From positions 1-64,000 of the forward strand of contig NZ_PDUS01000014.1 of the NCBI RefSeq assembly GCF_002723455.1: a DNA stretch of 64,000 nt. The letters run 5' to 3'. Of the stretch, positions 18,160 to 28,269 are shown piece by piece. Within the stretch, counting starts at the first letter, position 1; each line of letters opens with the position of its first letter. This DNA is from Pseudoalteromonas sp. 3D05 (GTDB lineage Bacteria; Pseudomonadota; Gammaproteobacteria; Enterobacterales; Alteromonadaceae). The notes under the pieces were generated by a model. The model was given only the letters and a program-made list of their open reading frames with translations. It ran no database searches and had not been told where the DNA came from. The translations under genes and the position numbers were made by a program.

Positions 18160-19881
18160 ATGGATGAGGAGCTTTATAAAAGGCGCTTAGAACGAGAGCG
18201 TCGTGCTCGAAAAGAGGCAGAGTCTCTTTTAGAGCAAAAGTCATTTGAATTATACCAAGCAAATCAAACGCTCAAAAATTCAGCTGAAACACTTGAGCAA
18301 GAAGTCGCGGCTCGTACTAGTGCTTTAAATAAAGCAAAAGAAGAAGCCGATGCTGCCAATCGTGCAAAATCAATGTTTTTAGCGAATATGAGCCATGAGA
18401 TACGCACGCCAATGAATGCTATAATTGGCATGGCTTATCTAGCATTAGATACAGATTTAAATGACAAACAATACGACTATGTCGAAAAAATTCAACAATC
18501 CGCTAAGTCATTGCTGGGCATCATCAACGACATTCTAGATTTTTCAAAAGTAGAAGCTAGTAAGCTTGAGCTCGAGAATGAAACCATAAACGTTAATGAT
18601 TTTTTAGCTAACCTTGCTAATTTAGCCAGTAGTTTGATAGAAAAAAATAATATTGAAGTCAATTTTGAGATCGATGATGCCGTTCCCGATTTTATCATTG
18701 GCGACGCATTAAGACTTAATCAGGTTTTGCTCAATTTATTAAGTAATGCAATTAAGTTTTCTAATGGAAACAATGTAACACTTAAACTAACGGTGTTAGG
18801 TCAAAAAAAAGACAGTATTGATATTAATTTTAAAGTTTTAGATCGTGGCATTGGTATGAGTAAAGAGCAAATAGAGTCTTTATTTAAACCTTTTTCACAA
18901 GCTGATATATCGACAACTAGAAAGTTTGGCGGAACCGGGTTAGGGCTTGTTATCAGCAAGAAGATTGTTGAGTTAATGGGAAGTGAAATACGTGTTGAAA
19001 GTCACATAAATAAAGGGAGTTGTTTTGGGTTTGATGTGTCTCTAGGTCAGCCATTAATACAAACTATAAGCACTCACCCTATTTATAAACACAAACGCGC
19101 ACTTATTATTGAGCAGCTTAACGTGAGCGAAGCCATTCTTTACGACATGCTCAATAAATTAAATATCACCACAGATACAATAAGTTTTCACGATAAGAAA
19201 CTCACAACGCCTAATATTTTAGATAACTACGATTTTATTTTTATTGACTGGCATATTCTCAACCAACCAGAAAATACAAGGCTCATAAAACTTAAATCAC
19301 AACTGTCTATTAATATTAAAAAGCTCATAATCCTCACTTCATTTGAAAACAAACAAGTAAAAGATTGTCTTGTTAATTTTAACAAAAGTGCTGACGAACT
19401 GTTGTTAAAACCTATTATCAAAGGCAATTTAAACAAAACACTTGAGCATATGATGGGCATGTCTAGAAAGAAAAGCAGTCAAGCTGATAACACCTGCTTA
19501 AAAGATCTTCTAGGTGCTAAAATTTTACTGGTGGAAGACAATCCATTAAACCAACAAGTGGCCTCACAAATACTGCGCAAAAATGGCTTTATTGTAGATA
19601 TTGCATGTGATGGTCTTGAGGCACTAAAAGCTATTCAAGCTGCTGATTACGATTGTATTTTGATGGATTGCCAAATGCCTAATATGGACGGTTACACTGC
19701 TGCAATTGAAATTAGAAAGCAGCCTAAATATGCTACTATCCCAATCATCGCGATGACTGCTAACACGATGGCAGCTGATTTAAATAAAGCAAAGCAGTCA
19801 GGTATGCAAGGCTACATAGCAAAACCAATCGAAGTAAAAAAAATGTTTGATGTAATTGCAGAGCAACTAGGAAGCAAATAG
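18160..19881 (+). CDS. H-NOX-associated hybrid histidine kinase (HahK-like)
   Basis: This 573-residue soluble kinase starts with a charged coiled coil (about 1-65) that could dock H-NOX. HisKA follows with the phospho-accepting His in [10 protein letters not shown] (near 79), then the ATPase domain (about 185-300; NAIKFS, DRGIGM, GGTGLGL). A first receiver-like domain (about 308-440) keeps the Asp in FIFIDWH and the LLLKP Lys but lacks the acidic pair. A second, intact receiver (about 450-570) has [16 protein letters not shown] and IAKP. There is no membrane segment. It is translationally coupled to the H-NOX gene. Downstream phosphotransfer partners are not in the window. Confidence 0.9.
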   Translation: MDEELYKRRLERERRARKEAESLLEQKSFELYQANQTLKNSAETLEQEVAARTSALNKAKEEADAANRAKSMFLANMSHEIRTPMNAIIGMAYLALDTDLNDKQYDYVEKIQQSAKSLLGIINDILDFSKVEASKLELENETINVNDFLANLANLASSLIEKNNIEVNFEIDDAVPDFIIGDALRLNQVLLNLLSNAIKFSNGNNVTLKLTVLGQKKDSIDINFKVLDRGIGMSKEQIESLFKPFSQADISTTRKFGGTGLGLVISKKIVELMGSEIRVESHINKGSCFGFDVSLGQPLIQTISTHPIYKHKRALIIEQLNVSEAILYDMLNKLNITTDTISFHDKKLTTPNILDNYDFIFIDWHILNQPENTRLIKLKSQLSINIKKLIILTSFENKQVKDCLVNFNKSADELLLKPIIKGNLNKTLEHMMGMSRKKSSQADNTCLKDLLGAKILLVEDNPLNQQVASQILRKNGFIVDIACDGLEALKAIQAADYDCILMDCQMPNMDGYTAAIEIRKQPKYATIPIIAMTANTMAADLNKAKQSGMQGYIAKPIEVKKMFDVIAEQLGSK

Positions 19882-19908
19882 TAAAGCTGGTTTTTAAGCT
19901 TTTAATAG

Positions 19909-19935
19909 AGGGCCAAACCACACAGTCTGGCCCTT
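19909..19935. terminator. Terminator stem-loop
   Basis: AGGGCCA / TGGCCCT with a 12-base loop, followed by TT on the plus strand and CTATT on the minus strand. It lies 28 bases after the kinase stop and could also end the leftward small ORF. Confidence 0.55.
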
Positions 19936-19942
19936 TGGTTAA

Positions 19943-20128
19943 TCAATAAAGATCGGCTCTCATAGTCAAAGACACATAATTGCTAAATTCAGGCTGTGTT
20001 ATATGCCCACCTTCGGCCATTCTTTCCAATAATGTACGATACGTTGCCGTATCAGTTGCATTGCCAGCATAACCGTATAAGTCTAAGTCCAATAAATCGT
20101 TTAACAGCAGCAGTCCTTTTTCAAACAT
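19943..20128 (-). CDS. Hypothetical 61-residue protein
   Basis: This short soluble frame contains LLDLDLYGYAGNATDTATYRTLLERM and ends LTMRADLY. Its composition looks like a real, folded protein rather than a frame shadow, because no other gene occupies this strand or the opposite one. A good ribosome binding site is not obvious (AAAGTTGGC before ATG). It could be a small conserved protein or the tail of a decayed gene. Confidence 0.45.
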   Translation of the reverse strand: MFEKGLLLLNDLLDLDLYGYAGNATDTATYRTLLERMAEGGHITQPEFSNYVSLTMRADLY

Positions 20129-20300
20129 GCCAACTTTAAACTATACTCACTTTATTACTGGTAAAGACTCACATCTGCTAGTGACAAGCCGCGTATTTTA
20201 TAAGTAAATAAAAAAGCAGCTTCCATTAAAAAATAGCTAATTAGGTGTTATTTCCATAGGATTACTAAATAGTTAAAACTGACAAACATAGAGCAATGTA

Positions 20301-22484
20301 ATGATCAAAGCGCAAATACCCGAAGATGAAATTTCGAGGCTAAAAGACTTGTATGAATATGACATATTAGACACTGAAGCTGAAAAAGTATTTGATGACT
20401 TAACAAAACTTGCCGCTGATATTTGTGAAACTCCTATCTCGCTTATTAGTTTAGTTGATCCTACAAGGCAGTGGTTCAAGTCTAAATACGGTATTGAGGT
20501 GAATGAAACTGAACGAGATATCGCATTTTGTTCTCACGCTATTTTGCAAAAACAAATTTTTGAAATTCAAAATACGCTTATAGATAAACGCTTTCATGAC
20601 AATCCCCTTGTAACAAACGAACCAAATATTCGCTTTTATGCTGGAGCTCCCTTATTAACACCAAGAGGCAATGCTATTGGTACATTATGTGTTATCAGTG
20701 ACGAGCCAAAAAAACTAGATGAGAAACAGGTCAATGCCCTGACTATTTTGGGCAAAGAGGTTGTTACCCAGCTCGAACTTAAACTACACAATAAAAAGTT
20801 AGCTAATGCCCTAAAGAGTCAACAAGCACAAAACCAAGAACTAATAAAACTTAAAGAAGAAGCCGATGTTGCCAGCCATTTAAAGAGTAAGTTTTTAGCA
20901 AATATGACTCATGAGCTGAGGACCCCACTACATGGGATTTTAAATTTAGCAGAATTTGGACTCGCTGAAACAACACTATCCGATAAGGACAGCTCGTTAA
21001 CTAATATATTAAATTCTGCACGTTACTTATCAAATATAGTGAATGACATATTAGACTTTTCAAAAATTGAAGCTAATAAGCTAGAAATAGAACACATCAG
21101 TTTTGATCTTAAAGAAGTTGTTAATCATGTTGTTAAACCTCATTTGAAGCAGGCAACCAAAAAAGGAATAAAACTCAGTTTATTTATAGATCCCAAATCA
21201 GCCGCCACTTTACAAGGCGACCCTATCAGAATATCCCAAATTTTAAATAACTTATGCTCAAACGCCATTAAGTTTACCAAACAAGGGAAAGTAGAGGTTA
21301 ATATCAATGTCAAAGAGGTCGCCAAAAACTCACAAACCATAGAATTTGAAGTTATTGATACCGGGGTGGGTATTGACGAGTCAGTGCAAAATAATTTATT
21401 TAAAGAGTTTCACCAAGCAGATATATCAACGTCTAGGCAATATGGTGGGACTGGGCTTGGCCTGACGATTTGTGTTCGCTTAAGTGAATTAATGAATGGC
21501 AAAATTCATTTTACAAGTACAAAAGGTAAAGGGTCTAGGTTCACTTATTTACAAACTTTTGATACTTCAAACTCTAGCAAAATCCAAAGCTCAAAAATGG
21601 CAGTGACCGACTTGCAAGGCTGTCATGTTTTGGTTGCTGAAGATAATAAAGTGAATCAAATAATCGTTAGTAAAATGCTCAAAGCGCATAACGCCAATGT
21701 GATATTCACTGATAACGGCAAAGAATGCGTTGAGTATTTTAAAGCAAACCCTGTCGACCTGATCTTTATGGATATCCAAATGCCTGAAATGGATGGTATG
21801 CAGGCAACTAAAGCTATTAGAGCAACTCAGAATGGTCAATCTGTTCCAATCATCGCGATGACCGCAAATACAATGAAACAGGATATAGAGTACTATTTAG
21901 ATATTGGTATGGATGGTTATTTGACCAAACCTTTTGATAAAACAAAGCTTAATCGCTTGTTGAACGTATACAACCCAAATAACCTTGATTTAAAAAATTT
22001 AGCCATAAAGATAAGCGACCCTAATACATCGCGAGATTGGAAACTAAAACAAATCTGCAAGGAGTTAAAAGCCCTCATCCCAAACTCAAACCGCGTAAGC
22101 CTTTGGTTATTTAATAAAGATTACAAAGCCATTAATTGTTTGATTTGCCTCGATGAAAACAATCAAATCATTTGTGATACATCGCTTACGGCCAATGACT
22201 TCCCTGAATACTTTAATTACATTTTAAGAAACCAAGTGCTTGATGCCTCCGATGCCAGAAACAACGAAATTACCAAGCAGTTTAATCAATCATACTTTGA
22301 ACCGTTTGATATTTATTCATTACTAGATTACATCTATTTAATTGACAATAAGCCTCTAGGCGTTATTTGCTGCGAAAGTGTGGGATCACAAGTCATATGG
22401 AGTCAAGAAGATAAAGAATGTTTAGTTAAGATTGCTGATATTACAAACTTATTCTTATCTCAGCAGATAAAACAAGTTAAATAA
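20301..22484 (+). CDS. GAF-domain hybrid sensor histidine kinase
   Basis: This 727-residue cytoplasmic kinase has an N-terminal GAF domain (about 20-165; LISLVDPTRQWFKSKYG, FYAGAPLLTPRGNAIGTLCV). HisKA follows with His in NMTHELRTPLHG (near 210), then the ATPase domain (about 310-420; NAIKFT, DTGVGI, GGTGLGL). A receiver (about 440-555) has the phospho-acceptor in LIFMDIQMPEMDG. A C-terminal domain (about 570-727), with SLWLFNKDYKAINCL and CCESVG, resembles a second GAF module. The layout suggests a cytosolic ligand or redox sensor. It follows the H-NOX operon but has its own upstream region and terminator. Confidence 0.88.
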   Translation: MIKAQIPEDEISRLKDLYEYDILDTEAEKVFDDLTKLAADICETPISLISLVDPTRQWFKSKYGIEVNETERDIAFCSHAILQKQIFEIQNTLIDKRFHDNPLVTNEPNIRFYAGAPLLTPRGNAIGTLCVISDEPKKLDEKQVNALTILGKEVVTQLELKLHNKKLANALKSQQAQNQELIKLKEEADVASHLKSKFLANMTHELRTPLHGILNLAEFGLAETTLSDKDSSLTNILNSARYLSNIVNDILDFSKIEANKLEIEHISFDLKEVVNHVVKPHLKQATKKGIKLSLFIDPKSAATLQGDPIRISQILNNLCSNAIKFTKQGKVEVNINVKEVAKNSQTIEFEVIDTGVGIDESVQNNLFKEFHQADISTSRQYGGTGLGLTICVRLSELMNGKIHFTSTKGKGSRFTYLQTFDTSNSSKIQSSKMAVTDLQGCHVLVAEDNKVNQIIVSKMLKAHNANVIFTDNGKECVEYFKANPVDLIFMDIQMPEMDGMQATKAIRATQNGQSVPIIAMTANTMKQDIEYYLDIGMDGYLTKPFDKTKLNRLLNVYNPNNLDLKNLAIKISDPNTSRDWKLKQICKELKALIPNSNRVSLWLFNKDYKAINCLICLDENNQIICDTSLTANDFPEYFNYILRNQVLDASDARNNEITKQFNQSYFEPFDIYSLLDYIYLIDNKPLGVICCESVGSQVIWSQEDKECLVKIADITNLFLSQQIKQVK

Positions 22485-22546
22485 TACCCATTTTAAAAAC
22501 CTTGTTGAGCTCAAGAAACAGCTAAGCACATAGCAGCAATAATTAA

Positions 22547-22570
22547 CCCCCCTAAATAATAGGGGGTTTT
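22547..22570. terminator. Intrinsic terminator
   Basis: CCCCCT and AGGGGG around a 7-base loop, followed by TTTT. It lies between the GAF kinase stop and the stop of the leftward solute-binding protein gene. Confidence 0.85.
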
Positions 22571-22593
22571 AAAAATTGATTTAATCAAAACGG

Positions 22594-23349
22594 TTATTGA
22601 TAACTCATTACTTTTTGCTGCCATTTGCTGTCATGCTCAAGTGTAGTTACTAAGTCCTGCAAATGATGAAAAAGTAGCTCCTGATTTTTAGGCACTAATA
22701 TGCGTCTATGGTATTTGTCATGGGGCTGGGCTGATAGGTGAAATACAGTTTCCTTAAGGGAGTCAGGCAAAGAATACTCATACATGGAGCGTCCAATAAT
22801 TGCCGCATCAATCCGCTTCTTGGTTAACATAGCTAGTAATGCTTCTTCATCAACAGTATCGATTCGATGCACCAATCCTTGCGCAACAACTTCGTTGATA
22901 CCAGCATAATAAAACCCACGAACCCCTCCTAATGTCTTCCCAGTTAAAGAGTCTGCCGATTGATATTCAAAAGGCGACGATTTTAAAGAAACAACTTCAT
23001 CTCTATCATCAAACACTTTACTAGTCCAAAGGTACTTTTGCTCAGCGCTATCTTTAAACCACTTAGGGTTTACACCCAGTAAGATACCATTCATTTCACT
23101 ACGCTCGAGCATCACCTCAATACGCTTTCTTGGCACGTATACTAAATTAAATGTGTATTTGCTACTAAGACGGTTTAAATGTTGAGTAAATTCAAAATAT
23201 AAACCTGCTTTAGTTTCAATATCGATAATTAATGGCGGTTGCAAATGATAAGCATACACCGTCACCTCTGCTTTACTTTGTTTAGCAAGCACTAAAGGGC
23301 TTAGTAATAGTAATAGTAATAATAATAATAAAAACCAATACTTTGTCAT
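22594..23349 (-). CDS. Periplasmic solute-binding-like protein (SBP family 3 fold)
   Basis: This 251-residue protein has a signal peptide dominated by a run of about ten Leu. The mature part resembles bacterial extracellular solute-binding family 3: TVYAYHLQPPLII, the GLYFEFTQHLN helix, DSLTGKTLGGVRGFYY, and the DAAIIGRSMYEY hinge. No permease or ATPase gene is adjacent, so it may be an orphan sensor-type binding protein, as is common in Alteromonadales, rather than part of an amino-acid ABC importer. The Leu run is encoded by a triplet microsatellite. Confidence 0.78.
   Translation of the reverse strand: MTKYWFLLLLLLLLLLSPLVLAKQSKAEVTVYAYHLQPPLIIDIETKAGLYFEFTQHLNRLSSKYTFNLVYVPRKRIEVMLERSEMNGILLGVNPKWFKDSAEQKYLWTSKVFDDRDEVVSLKSSPFEYQSADSLTGKTLGGVRGFYYAGINEVVAQGLVHRIDTVDEEALLAMLTKKRIDAAIIGRSMYEYSLPDSLKETVFHLSAQPHDKYHRRILVPKNQELLFHHLQDLVTTLEHDSKWQQKVMSYQ
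23302..23330. repeat. Triplet/hexamer microsatellite in signal-peptide codons
   Basis: Tandem TAGTAA units followed by TAA units (about 29 bases, plus strand) encode the poly-Leu core of the solute-binding protein signal peptide on the minus strand. All units are multiples of three, so length changes would add or remove Leu without a frameshift. Confidence 0.7.
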
Positions 23350-23840
23350 ATAGGCCTTATGTTAAGAAAAATGCGTGATTTAAGTTTTTACAACTCAAAT
23401 ATAGCTCATGGTTTACAGTTTATCTTTAAATGTATGATGTGCTCTGTAATGATTGGCAAAAATAAAATAGATATTAATGCGTTATATAAGTGAATTTATC
23501 TTGCGCACCTGATCTAATTTAAAGGTGATTGATACAATCGTGAGATATAACTTCTTACAGGCAAGTAATTAGAGACCACAATTACATAAATGCTGATAGT
23601 GGCTTTGATTAATAATGAGTGACAAGTTTGAATAAGCTTATATCAAGACTGTATATAAAAATGATCAAATTCAGCATCACCTAACGCCTCTTAAGAAGCC
23701 TCTGTAATGAGTGGCAGTTTATATAGTTTTGAAAAGTATATGGCTCAACGTTTGTACCGATATTAAATTAACTATTACGTGGAAAAAAGCTATAAGCTTT
23801 TATTTAAGCGGAATTTTCACACACAAAACACAACCTAAAA
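23350..23840. other. Intergenic stretch without recognised features
   Basis: About 490 bases of AT-rich DNA with stop codons in the frames I followed. I see no convincing gene, RNA or repeat. It must hold the promoter of the leftward solute-binding protein gene, but no clear sigma-70 consensus stands out. Confidence 0.5.
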
Positions 23841-23865
23841 GGGAGTGAAACACAGTTTCACTCCC
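23841..23865 (-). terminator. Intrinsic terminator of the stress-protein gene
   Basis: Perfect 11-bp stem GGGAGTGAAAC / GTTTCACTCCC with a 3-base loop. On the minus strand it is followed by TTTTAGGTTGTGTTTTG, 46 bases after the stop at 23912. Confidence 0.88.
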
Positions 23866-23911
23866 ACTAACTTAATAAGCTGAACTTAAGTTAATTATTT
23901 AAAATACTAAT

Positions 23912-24406
23912 CTATGCTGAAGAAACATTGCTGGCGCCAGCATTATTGAGAATCTCTTCAATTGCGTTTTTGTTGTCACTGTCATATTTAACACCGATCA
24001 AAATTGAGCCTTTCTCAATAGCATCTTCATAGTACTTAATTTCATGCTCTGGGATAAACGCACCGATCGCTGCGCCTAGTGTGCCACCTACAGCCGCACC
24101 AGCACCACCAGCGGCAAAAGCAGCCACTAAAGGACCAGCAACAACTAGACCTGCACCACCAGTAGCAACAGTACCTACCGCTGTTAAACCACCCACAACA
24201 GCAGCAAGAATACCACCTGATGCAGCACCTACAATTCCGCCTTCAGCAGCTTTTGTGCCCTCATCAACAGCAAAATCTTCCTTTGCATATGAGTCGTTTG
24301 CTACGATACTAATATCAGACTCACTGATACCTAATGCCTCAAGTCTATAAATCGCAAGTGTAGCCTGTGAAACATTATCAAATAACCCAGTAATAACAGT
24401 ACTCAT
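23912..24406 (-). CDS. General stress protein with glycine-zipper segment
   Basis: This 164-residue protein has an N-terminal alpha/beta motif (1-45; VITGLFDNVSQATLAIYRLEALGI) like the general stress protein 17M/YflT fold. A long Gly/Ala-rich hydrophobic segment follows (about 55-118) with repeated GxxxG spacing, a glycine zipper likely to insert in or associate with a membrane. The C-terminal tail is amphipathic (YYEDAIEKGSILIGVKYDSD). The ribosome binding site AAAGGAG is strong, and the gene is monocistronic with a strong terminator. The proteins are usually stress-induced, of unknown mechanism. Confidence 0.82.
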   Translation of the reverse strand: MSTVITGLFDNVSQATLAIYRLEALGISESDISIVANDSYAKEDFAVDEGTKAAEGGIVGAASGGILAAVVGGLTAVGTVATGGAGLVVAGPLVAAFAAGGAGAAVGGTLGAAIGAFIPEHEIKYYEDAIEKGSILIGVKYDSDNKNAIEEILNNAGASNVSSA

Positions 24407-24607
24407 AATAACTCCTTTATTTGTTTAAGAAAGTACCCTTAAGACTAAGCAACATCCAGACCACAAACAAAACCATTAAAATCAACAACTTAAAACCATG
24501 CAAATACTCTATTCTTTTATCTAAACGTAAAAATTGCCATAAGTTGTAAAATGTTCACATTCATTTAAGTGGTTAGTTTAATTGAAATACTCGTTATTTT
24601 TTGCATA

Positions 24608-25594
24608 TCATCCACATTGGTCTTCTAAAAACGCCAGCAACCCACGTTCGTAACGACTCAAGTATTTGGCTTTACGGGGTAGTTTACCCAAGTTATTAAA
24701 GTCCTTTAGGGCCTCATTTTCTCCTTTACAGAGCTCAATCAACTTTGGATGAATATATGAATTACGAGCTATTGTCGGAGTATTGCCTAAATTGCTTGAA
24801 ACACTATCTAACATATCTTTAAGCGAGAGCTTGGCGTTTGACTTGAGCAAGGCTTCAAATGCCAAAACACTGGCCCGCCATGTTCTAAAATGCTTTGCAC
24901 TAAACTGCTCGCCCATCACACTTTGAATAAATTCATTCACCTCCTTGGAGGTAACATCACAACACTCCCCTTCATCAATATATTGAAATAAGCTCTGTCC
25001 AGGCAAGTCTTGCAACTGCTGTATGATAGAGCTAAGCACCTTATCTGTTATGTTCACTTCTCTTTGTTTGCCAGATTTTGCTTTATACTTTAAACGAATA
25101 TTTTTACCCGTTAGTTTTGCATGCCGACTACGTAACGTCGTAGCACCAAAGCTATTGTTCTGTTTGGCATTTTTTTTAGAACCAACACGCAGAGCTCCAA
25201 GGTCCATTAAACGCACAACAGCTGCGATTGTACGCTGGCAATCAAGCTCATTACCTTGCAAATATTCCGATAGTTTTGCCCTTAATAAAGGCAGTTTATT
25301 ACCAAATAAAACACATGCTTCAAACTTTTTAAGCTCTTGCTGCTCTCTAAACTCGGGATGATAAAAGTATTGCTTACGGCCTTTACTATCGTAGCCTGTA
25401 GCTAATATATGGCCATTTTCCTCAGGACATAGCCATACATCTTTGTATGCGGGGGGAAACGCAAGACCATCTAACCGCTCTATTTCATCTTTATCGTGTA
25501 TTTTTTTTCCTGCTGGATCGTAATAAATCCATTGTTTTGCATGCCTCTTACGGGTTATGCCCGGCAAGTTATCATCGACATAAATTAATTTCAT
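24608..25594 (-). CDS. DNA topoisomerase IB, bacterial/poxvirus type
   Basis: This 328-residue type IB topoisomerase relaxes supercoils through a 3'-phosphotyrosine. The catalytic residues are recognisable: Arg in LGALRVGSKKNA, Lys in the beta-hairpin, RTWRAS, and Tyr280 in NSYIHPKL. The N-terminal domain (1-80) has the KQWIYYDPAGK and DVWLCPEENGHILATGYDSKGR-like features of bacterial members. Length fits the family. It is not essential in bacteria and is patchily distributed, consistent with accessory status. The RBS is AAAGGA. Confidence 0.93.
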   Translation of the reverse strand: MKLIYVDDNLPGITRKRHAKQWIYYDPAGKKIHDKDEIERLDGLAFPPAYKDVWLCPEENGHILATGYDSKGRKQYFYHPEFREQQELKKFEACVLFGNKLPLLRAKLSEYLQGNELDCQRTIAAVVRLMDLGALRVGSKKNAKQNNSFGATTLRSRHAKLTGKNIRLKYKAKSGKQREVNITDKVLSSIIQQLQDLPGQSLFQYIDEGECCDVTSKEVNEFIQSVMGEQFSAKHFRTWRASVLAFEALLKSNAKLSLKDMLDSVSSNLGNTPTIARNSYIHPKLIELCKGENEALKDFNNLGKLPRKAKYLSRYERGLLAFLEDQCG

Positions 25595-25649
25595 TTTTAA
25601 TCCTTTAAAAGCAATCTTTTCATATATTCATACGCTCCAATAAACAAAA

Positions 25650-25670
25650 AAGGCCAGTAAAACTGGCCTT
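25650..25670 (-). terminator. Intrinsic terminator of the catalase gene
   Basis: AAGGCCAGT / ACTGGCCTT with a 3-base loop. On the minus strand the stem runs into TTTTTTGTTTATTGG, 14 bases after the catalase stop. Confidence 0.88.
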
Positions 25671-25683
25671 TAACTAACTGGAA

Positions 25684-27750
25684 TTATCTTTTCCAATATC
25701 TAAGTTGACGAATTGTCGCTATAAATTTATCTGATGATATTTTGCCTAAATCTAACCAACCATCATCACATTGTCCTTTTAAGCCTGAAGCGTCAATCAA
25801 AGAAGCAGCTTCACCAGTAAAGCCTATGTACTTCATATGCGCATGCGCATCGCTGACAAAATCTTTCGCTTCTGGAATTTCAGCCAATTGCTTAGCACCC
25901 GCTGGCGTAGTTAGCACAACCACTGCATCATATAACACAGAAGGACCACCATTAATCACCTGATCTGCATCAACATGTTCTCCATCGCTGCTTTTAGCCC
26001 CCCCCACTTGAGCAGCAATCACTTCGTAATTCGCTCCTTCGCTTGCAAGGCTTTTTGTTAAATCAGCAAAAATTTTCGCATCAAACCCTTCACTCACTAA
26101 TATGCCCAGCTTTCTACCCTTAAATGTATTAGGCGCATTCTTTAAAATACTCAATGCATCAGATAAAGGTAAGTCTTGGCGAGTTTCTCTTGCAGCTTCT
26201 GCTGGCTCTGGCATGTTTTGTAAGCCCAGCCCTTTACCAACCTGCTCAGCCAAATTGTCATCAATATTTAGTAAGTGGGATACCATACGTTCTCTAATAT
26301 GCAAATGCTCTACTTTAGATAACTCAAAGACTAACGCATCTTGAATATGCGTTTGTTCAACGTCAGTTTGACTTAAGTAGAATTGGCGCGCTTGGCTATA
26401 GTGATCACTAAATGTCTCTGAACGATAGCGTAGTTTACTACCTTGTACTTCTGAATCTGAGCTTTTAAAGCCGTGAACCGGGCACTCTCTGGGGTTACTC
26501 TCATCGCCGCTCCAAGAGTTTGGCTCATAATTTACTCGACCTTTAGGGTTCTGCATTGCCATATGCCCGTCTTGTAAAAAGTGTCGCATTGGGCATTTAG
26601 GCGCATTGACAGGAATTTGAGTGAAATTAGGACCGCCTAAGCGCTTAGTTTGGGTATCTAGGTAAGAAAAATTACGTCCTTGCAATAATGGATCAGGCGT
26701 AAAGTCGAGGCCAGGCACTATATTCTGTGTGCAAAATGCAACTTGTTCAGTTTCTGCAAAAAAGTTATCAACGACTCTATTAAGCACCATTTTGCCGATG
26801 ATTTTAACAGGCACTTGTTCCTCAGGTATCAGTTTCGTGGCATCAAAAACATCAAACTCGAATTCGTCGGCAAATTTTTGATCAAATATTTGCACACCTA
26901 ATTCCCACTCAGGGTAATCACCTTGATTTATTGACTCCCACATATCACGGCGATGAAAATCAGGGTCGGCACCATTTAGTTTAAGTGCTTCATTCCATAC
27001 AACTGATTGCATACCGCCTTTTGGCTTCCAATGAAACTTAACAAACGTTTCTTCGCCTTTAGCATTAATAAATTTAAAAGTATGTACCCCAAACCCTTCC
27101 ATAAACCTAAGTGAGCGCGGAATAGTTCTATCTGACATTGCCCACATAACCATGTTCATTGACTCTGGCGATAAGCTCACAAAGTCCCAGAAGTTGTCAT
27201 GAGCTGTTTGCGCTTGCGGGAAACCGCGATCAGGCTCTGCTTTTGCGCTGTGAATTAGATCAGGGAACTTCATAGCGTCTTGAATGAAAAACACTGGGAT
27301 ATTATTACCTACCAGATCCCAATTGCCCTCTTGCGTATAAAATTTTACGGCAAAACCTCGCACATCGCGTGCTAGATCAGGAGACCCCTTATTACCTGCG
27401 ACTGTTGAAAAGCGTGCGAAAACAGGCGTTTTTTCACCTTTTCGCTGAAATACATCAGCAGAAGTTAAATCATCCAAAGCATCGTACGTTTCAAAATAGC
27501 CATGTGCACCATACCCTCTTGCGTGCACAACTCGTTCAGGAATTCGCTCGTGGTCAAAATGAAACAGCTTTTCGCGTAATACATGATCTTCTAATAACCC
27601 TGGCCCACGCTTACCTGCTTTTAATGAATTTTGATTATCACTAATAGGGCACCCTTGGGCTGTCGTCATTATCGGGTGATCCTCATCAGCTTTTTGATGA
27701 AGTTCTCCTGCGTGACCTTTATTATTTGCATACTTAAATGACTCTGCCAT
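25684..27750 (-). CDS. katE: Large-subunit (clade 2) catalase, HPII type
   Basis: This heme catalase decomposes H2O2. The 688 residues include the catalytic His76 in [11 protein letters not shown], the Asn region [18 protein letters not shown], and heme-ligand Tyr363 in [15 protein letters not shown]. Past about residue 540 there is a class I glutamine-amidotransferase/DJ-1-like C-terminal domain, beginning around [13 protein letters not shown]. This C-terminal domain and the length distinguish HPII from small-subunit catalases. It is slightly shorter than E. coli HPII because of a short N-terminal extension. The RBS is AAGGAAG. It is probably expressed in stationary phase, but that is family knowledge. 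Confidence 0.95.
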   Translation of the reverse strand: MAESFKYANNKGHAGELHQKADEDHPIMTTAQGCPISDNQNSLKAGKRGPGLLEDHVLREKLFHFDHERIPERVVHARGYGAHGYFETYDALDDLTSADVFQRKGEKTPVFARFSTVAGNKGSPDLARDVRGFAVKFYTQEGNWDLVGNNIPVFFIQDAMKFPDLIHSAKAEPDRGFPQAQTAHDNFWDFVSLSPESMNMVMWAMSDRTIPRSLRFMEGFGVHTFKFINAKGEETFVKFHWKPKGGMQSVVWNEALKLNGADPDFHRRDMWESINQGDYPEWELGVQIFDQKFADEFEFDVFDATKLIPEEQVPVKIIGKMVLNRVVDNFFAETEQVAFCTQNIVPGLDFTPDPLLQGRNFSYLDTQTKRLGGPNFTQIPVNAPKCPMRHFLQDGHMAMQNPKGRVNYEPNSWSGDESNPRECPVHGFKSSDSEVQGSKLRYRSETFSDHYSQARQFYLSQTDVEQTHIQDALVFELSKVEHLHIRERMVSHLLNIDDNLAEQVGKGLGLQNMPEPAEAARETRQDLPLSDALSILKNAPNTFKGRKLGILVSEGFDAKIFADLTKSLASEGANYEVIAAQVGGAKSSDGEHVDADQVINGGPSVLYDAVVVLTTPAGAKQLAEIPEAKDFVSDAHAHMKYIGFTGEAASLIDASGLKGQCDDGWLDLGKISSDKFIATIRQLRYWKR

Positions 27751-28269
27751 AAATTTTCTTCCTTAAATGATTTGTTTTAATTGCTGTATTATTTATAAGT
27801 TTATAAGCGGCATTTAATAAGCAAAAAAAAGACCATTTAAAAAGTCATATTTATCAGTAACTAAGAAGCTTTAGTTTCCGTAACGGTTCAATCAATGGCA
27901 AAAAGTTACACGCTGGATGTAAGCTTTTCTTTATATAAAAAGTAAACTTATTTTGGAGTGGCCAAACCAAGTCATATTAAATTACTTTCACAATTATCTC
28001 AGTCGTATTGTCCTTATCAAAAAATAGGAACACTTCGTTGTAAATAAAATTTTTTTCCTTTTTAGGTAAAAAATAAACACGTTGCTTGATATTAATCCTT
28101 AATTATCAACACTGTGATAAATAACAAACCTATATACTTATATTTTTAGTGTGAATTTTACCCAACACACCTTTGACAGCGCTGTCAGCCCTGTGTTAGG
28201 TTTTAATTAAATGTTAATAAAACATTAACAAAGCGTCACACACATTAATTAAAGGTAAGGAATGTAAAA
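27751..28269. promoter_or_regulatory. Divergent regulatory region between katE and the chitinase gene
   Basis: About 520 non-coding bases serve both divergent genes. Near the chitinase gene lie the 40-bp dyad at 28161-28200, and then an inverted repeat TGTTAAT/ATTAACA at 28212-28230. AAGGTAAGGA follows before the start codon at 28270. The katE-proximal half is AT-rich with no motif I can name. Confidence 0.55.
28161..28200. promoter_or_regulatory. Candidate LacI/NagR-type operator of the chitinase gene
   Basis: The centre is a perfect 14-bp palindrome TGACAGCGCTGTCA (28174-28187). It is nested in a wider dyad with the same centre: AACACA at 28164-28169 pairs with TGTGTT at 28192-28197. The core matches the shape of LacI-family operators, with a CG centre. 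It is close to the motif I recall for the N-acetylglucosamine regulator NagR of Shewanella. It sits 83 bases before the chitinase start, which fits control by chitin breakdown products. Confidence 0.6.

Noticed and set aside
24081..24350. Pro/Ala-rich ORF opposite the general stress protein
   Set aside because: Antisense shadow of the Gly/Ala-rich glycine-zipper segment.
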